Of a stretch of DNA of 64,000 bases, positions 60,725 through 64,000 are shown one piece after another. Positions within the stretch are counted from its first letter, which is position 1. Each line of letters begins with the position of its first letter. Where the stretch lies: contig JAGCPB010000044.1 in assembly GCA_017642425.1 (NCBI GenBank), positions 48,913-112,912 on the forward strand, in the 5' to 3' direction. The translations under genes were made by a program, and so were the position numbers. Origin of the DNA: Bacteroidaceae bacterium. Its GTDB lineage: Bacteria; Bacteroidota; Bacteroidia; Bacteroidales; Bacteroidaceae. Below the pieces are notes generated by a model that saw only the letters and a list, made by a program, of their open reading frames with translations, made no database searches and was not told the origin of the DNA.

Positions 60725-62214
60725 TGAAACGGCTTGCCATCCTGCTCGTTGCCCTGCTGACCGTAGTGTTTTCAAACGCCGCGGCCCCCAAGCGTGAGTT
60801 CCGCGGAGCATGGATCCAGGCTGTCAACCATCAGTTTGAAGGAATCCCCACCGCCGAACTCAAGGCTGAACTTTCCCGCCAGTTAGACACTCTGCAGTCA
60901 TGCGGCATAAACGCCATACTCTTTCAGGTACGTGTAGAGGCCGATGCCCTTTACAAATCAGACCTGGAACCTTGGAGCGCCTTCCTGACCGGATTCCAGG
61001 GCGAAGCGCCCGATGAGGATTGGGACCCTCTGCAGTTCATGATCGAGCAGTGCCATAACCGTTGCATGGAACTGCACGCATGGATCAACCCGTTCCGCGC
61101 CAAGACGGCAGCAACTACTGAGTTTGCCCCCAGCCATCAGATGAAAGTCCATCCTGAGTGCATCATCAGATATGGTGACCTGGCATTGTTCAACCCTGCC
61201 CTGCAGGAAAACCGCGACTACATATGTAAGGTGGCGGCAGACATCGTAACCCGCTACGATATAGACGGGTTCCACATAGATGATTACTTCTATCCCTATC
61301 CTGACGGCGACCGCAAGTTCAATGATGACGCATCATTCAAGAAAGACCCACGCGGATTCAAGAACAAGGATGACTGGCGTCGTGACAACGTGAACCTTTT
61401 TATTGAACAGCTTTACAAAACTGTCAAGGAGATCAAACCTTGGGTCAAATTCGGAATATCACCGTTCGGAATCTACCGTAACAAATCAGCCGCTTACCCC
61501 GATGGCAGCGAATCATCGGGATTTGAGAACTGGAGCGGACTCTATGCCGACGTGATGTTATGGATTGAGAAAGGCTGGATGGACTACTGCATACCCCAGG
61601 TGTATTGGAATACCGGAAACAAGGCTGCCGATTATTCAATCCTGACAAAATGGTGGTCAGAGCATGCAGGTGGTTGCCTCATGTATATAGGTCAGGATGT
61701 GGAGCGAACTGTAAAAGGTCAGGACCCGAATCACCCTGAAAGCCACCAACTGCGCCACAAGATGAATCTGCAGCGTATAATGACCGGTTTGCATGGCAGC
61801 TGCCAATGGCCGGCCAAATCTGTTGTAGACAACCCTGCTGACTACCGTACAATCCTGGCAAACGAATACTACAACACACCCGCCCTACAGCCCATAAGCG
61901 ACAATATGCCCAAGAACATCCCGGGCAAGGTCCGCAAGCTTATGCCGGTTGAGACAAAAGACGGCCCGGTGCTTTTCTGGACTGCCCCCAAGGCAAAAAA
62001 AGAGACTGACAAGGCAATACAATATGTAGTTTATCGCTTTGAGAAAGGAGAAGCCGTAAACATTGATGACCCCAAGCATATCGTATCCATAACCCGCCGC
62101 TCATTCCTGAACCTACCCTATCGCGACGGATCAACGCAATACATCTATGTGGTTACAGCTCTTAACCGCATACAGCGTGAGTCTGCACCCGTAAAGTGCA
62201 AGGTGAATCTATAA
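60724..62214 (+). CDS. Glycosyl hydrolase-like 10 (GHL10/DUF187, YngK-type) secreted protein
   Basis: A 496-residue exported protein (MKRLAILLVALLTVVFSNAA). REFRGAWIQAVNHQFEG opens the TIM-barrel; CGINAILFQVRVEADALY, LHAWINPFRAK, YDIDGFHIDDYFYPYP and FGISPFGIYRN are family blocks. A fibronectin-like end follows from ~residue 400. The family is thought to act on glycans of the cell wall or host, but few members are characterised. Translation is coupled to the aminotransferase by TAATG. Confidence 0.87.
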   Translation: MKRLAILLVALLTVVFSNAAAPKREFRGAWIQAVNHQFEGIPTAELKAELSRQLDTLQSCGINAILFQVRVEADALYKSDLEPWSAFLTGFQGEAPDEDWDPLQFMIEQCHNRCMELHAWINPFRAKTAATTEFAPSHQMKVHPECIIRYGDLALFNPALQENRDYICKVAADIVTRYDIDGFHIDDYFYPYPDGDRKFNDDASFKKDPRGFKNKDDWRRDNVNLFIEQLYKTVKEIKPWVKFGISPFGIYRNKSAAYPDGSESSGFENWSGLYADVMLWIEKGWMDYCIPQVYWNTGNKAADYSILTKWWSEHAGGCLMYIGQDVERTVKGQDPNHPESHQLRHKMNLQRIMTGLHGSCQWPAKSVVDNPADYRTILANEYYNTPALQPISDNMPKNIPGKVRKLMPVETKDGPVLFWTAPKAKKETDKAIQYVVYRFEKGEAVNIDDPKHIVSITRRSFLNLPYRDGSTQYIYVVTALNRIQRESAPVKCKVNL

Positions 62215-62224
62215 AACAGAGTTT

Positions 62225-63520
62225 TTACCAGCCGTATTGTTCCCAATGGATGACGTTATTCCATTGGTATTTCCTGATTGCCTTGTTCCAGTTCAGGCCG
62301 GTATCATCATATATGCTGTTTGGAAAGAACATACCGACAGAGCCACAGTCCGCACTGGGTATATCAACAAAATCCGGCATATCACGACGTAGTATACGAC
62401 TGTCACTCAGCCATTCTGCCGAATGGACCGTATAAGGGACCGCCTTATCATAAAATGATTTCCAGACCATAAAGTCCTGGCTTGCCGCATTACGTTTAAA
62501 GACAAGATTCATGTCGTATGCATAACGGCAGAAACTCATATACGCGTAATACATCAAAGTGTCAAGGCCCAGACTACCATAGTGGACCTTATCGGAAATA
62601 GTAGCTATCAGACTTGAGGTAGCCGTAGCCAGATCATCCAGTTCGCTGGTCTTAATGGCCGACAGGGGGACGCTGAAACCGGCCAAATCTCCTGGCTCCA
62701 GATTATAATAGATATAAGCCTTTTCTTCCTTTGCATACACATCCAGCCAATAATTGTAATAGTGGTCTATCAACTGGCGGTAGAAACCGTCGTCTGCAAG
62801 AAAGAAATCCGGAACACATATATGATATGGAGCACCCCTGTCCGGTATCTCGGCTGGTGATCCTATAACATATTCAGTAACATTACGCAATTCGTAAGCA
62901 GCCTCAATCGAAACAAAATTGCAGCAGTCACCAAATATGAATTTCAGTTTATCGCCTTCCATAGCCTCAGAAATCACATCTGCCATATCCGGAAAATCCA
63001 TCCAGTATTTACCGGAATAAAAATTAGTGTTATCTCCGGTAGATCCTCCATACGACTTGGTTCCTGAGTTATAGTCATTATTGGATATAACCCATCCCGT
63101 ACAATGGCCCCACAACACCAGACCATAACTTTTGGCAGGATAACGTTCGCGTGTCTTACTCAAGACAAGAGACAAAACCGTCGGGTCAGCGGCAATCGCT
63201 TCGGGCATGAATACCTTATCAACCAGATTGCCACGGTAAACACGTGCCATATAGGGTGTAGATGAAGTATCGGCACGATTTACATAAATCACAAGATTCT
63301 GGTCATCACCCAATTGGGATGAACCCACCTTCATCTCCTCAAGATCATAATCCAAATAATAATCCAGGTTGTTCTCGGCAGCCACATAAACAAGCACAGT
63401 ACGTTCTGCAACCTCCGGGTCCTCTATCTTAGGGTCTTCATTCCCAAAAGGATCATCATATTTGCTGCATGCCGTCAGCATGGTCAGGATGCTTATAGTC
63501 AACAGCAAAAATTTTCTCAT
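62225..63520 (-). CDS. Clostripain-family (C11) cysteine peptidase lipoprotein
   Basis: A 431-residue lipoprotein (LTMLTAC, Cys18). VLVYVAAENNLDYYLDYDLEE opens the caspase-like fold, VLWGHCTGW carries catalytic His139 and FIFGDCCNFVSIE the catalytic Cys (Cys200 by the DxC pattern). Clostripain-like enzymes cut after Arg or Lys and are common surface or secreted proteases of gut Bacteroidota. I start at the ATG at 63520. It is convergent with the GHL10 gene, with only 10 bp between the stops. Confidence 0.88.
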   Translation of the reverse strand: MRKFLLLTISILTMLTACSKYDDPFGNEDPKIEDPEVAERTVLVYVAAENNLDYYLDYDLEEMKVGSSQLGDDQNLVIYVNRADTSSTPYMARVYRGNLVDKVFMPEAIAADPTVLSLVLSKTRERYPAKSYGLVLWGHCTGWVISNNDYNSGTKSYGGSTGDNTNFYSGKYWMDFPDMADVISEAMEGDKLKFIFGDCCNFVSIEAAYELRNVTEYVIGSPAEIPDRGAPYHICVPDFFLADDGFYRQLIDHYYNYWLDVYAKEEKAYIYYNLEPGDLAGFSVPLSAIKTSELDDLATATSSLIATISDKVHYGSLGLDTLMYYAYMSFCRYAYDMNLVFKRNAASQDFMVWKSFYDKAVPYTVHSAEWLSDSRILRRDMPDFVDIPSADCGSVGMFFPNSIYDDTGLNWNKAIRKYQWNNVIHWEQYGW

Positions 63521-63881
63521 CTCCCCATTATTATTGATTTCTGATACAAATGTAAGCAAAAAACAAAACAGTTTCTATCTGATTCGTCGGGTTACATCCT
63601 TTGGAGTCTGTTATTTATCAAATTTGAGTTTAAATTGTAGTTGCTATTTTGATAACTTAGCATTATTGGCAATATATTATTTATATTATTGATTATCTTT
63701 TTATTAAATACAATATAGCGATTGTATTTTAGTTAATAATTTTGTTAACAAAGGATAAATAATTAACTTTCTCGCTTAACTTCGGCCCACTTTTTGACTC
63801 TTATATTCGGAAGCCGCAAGAAAACGGGTTCACAAAACAAACAAAACAAACTTGATAACAAAAACAAAAAAAATAAGAATT
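63521..63881. other. 361-bp AT-rich divergent promoter region
   Basis: No gene visible. It is strongly AT-rich and includes AACAAAACAAACAAAACAAA-type A/C-rich leader just before the last gene, a pattern common in strongly expressed Bacteroidota genes. Confidence 0.5.
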
Positions 63882-64000
63882 ATGAAAAAGATTTTCTTCG
63901 CTGCAGTTGCAGCACTGCTTTTCGGAATGAGTGCAAACGCACAGAGTGTTAATGAGAATGAGGCTACAGTAGCCGACGTAGTTGCAGAACTCAGCCAGGC
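63882..64000 (+). CDS. Start of an exported protein (partial)
   Basis: Only 39 residues are in the window: a signal peptide (MKKIFFAAVAALLFGMSANA, cut near AQS) and a short acidic part (VNENEATVADVVAELSQ). The rest lies beyond the right edge. The long A-rich leader suggests strong expression. Family cannot be told. Confidence 0.65.
   Translation, partial: MKKIFFAAVAALLFGMSANAQSVNENEATVADVVAELSQ

Overview
The window is a chromosomal segment of a Bacteroidales bacterium (Bacteroidaceae/Prevotellaceae-like). The evidence is the Bacteroidota-type promoter boxes (TAnnTTTG) ahead of many genes, A-rich leaders, two cobalamin-controlled TonB receptors with a carboxypeptidase-regulatory domain, DUF3810, clostripain and GH43-like lipoproteins, and the fused corrin-ring genes typical of this order. 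Most of the DNA looks to be about 50% GC; the stretch from about 32.6 to 37.8 kb is clearly more AT-rich.

Layout. 1-8.3 kb: the amino end of an outer-membrane barrel protein, a BlaI/M56 sensor pair carrying TonB C-terminal domains, a TPR protein, phosphofructokinase, a LolA-like protein and a macrodomain/PARG-type hydrolase. 8.4-17.2 kb: a cobalamin riboswitch followed by two TonB receptors, a lipoprotein cobaltochelatase (CbiK) and a BtuFCD-type ABC importer. 17.5-23.6 kb (minus strand): four overlapping two-domain genes that carry eight corrin-ring activities. 23.7-28.4 kb: a second cobalamin riboswitch ahead of an M49-peptidase-like lipoprotein with a broken zinc motif, a DASS-family transporter and a porin; this is the least explained system here. 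29.5-32.4 kb: cobU-cobT-cobS-cobC. 32.4-38.6 kb: an accessory island with an IS66 remnant, a frameshifted small secreted protein, a 1264-residue Ig-like/vWA surface protein, a small secreted partner, a long attC-like palindrome, and a candidate GNAT toxin-antitoxin pair. 38.8-44.2 kb (minus): cbiB, cobD, cbiP/cobQ, pduO and cbiA. 44.3-64 kb: mainly housekeeping genes (flotillin/NfeD, Crp-type regulator, dCMP deaminase, S41 protease, DciA-like, recF, YfgM-like, tRNA-Tyr, proC, YqiA-like esterase, acyl-CoA synthetase, LytTR regulator, OmpA, aminotransferase) with several carbohydrate-active or proteolytic lipoproteins.

Taken together the cobalamin genes cover uptake across both membranes, cobalt insertion, most of the ring reactions, a,c-diamide and cobyric acid formation, adenosylation, the aminopropanol arm and lower-ligand attachment. 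I do not see cbiL/cobI (C20 methylation) or the uroporphyrinogen methyltransferase in the window.

Two families of short palindromic repeats (cores GGGGTCNGACCCC and GGGACGGTTCT) are scattered between genes and also inside genes, where they are read in frame in cbiA, the macrodomain gene and the end of cbiB. Several longer inverted-repeat elements (about 150-200 bp) sit between genes.
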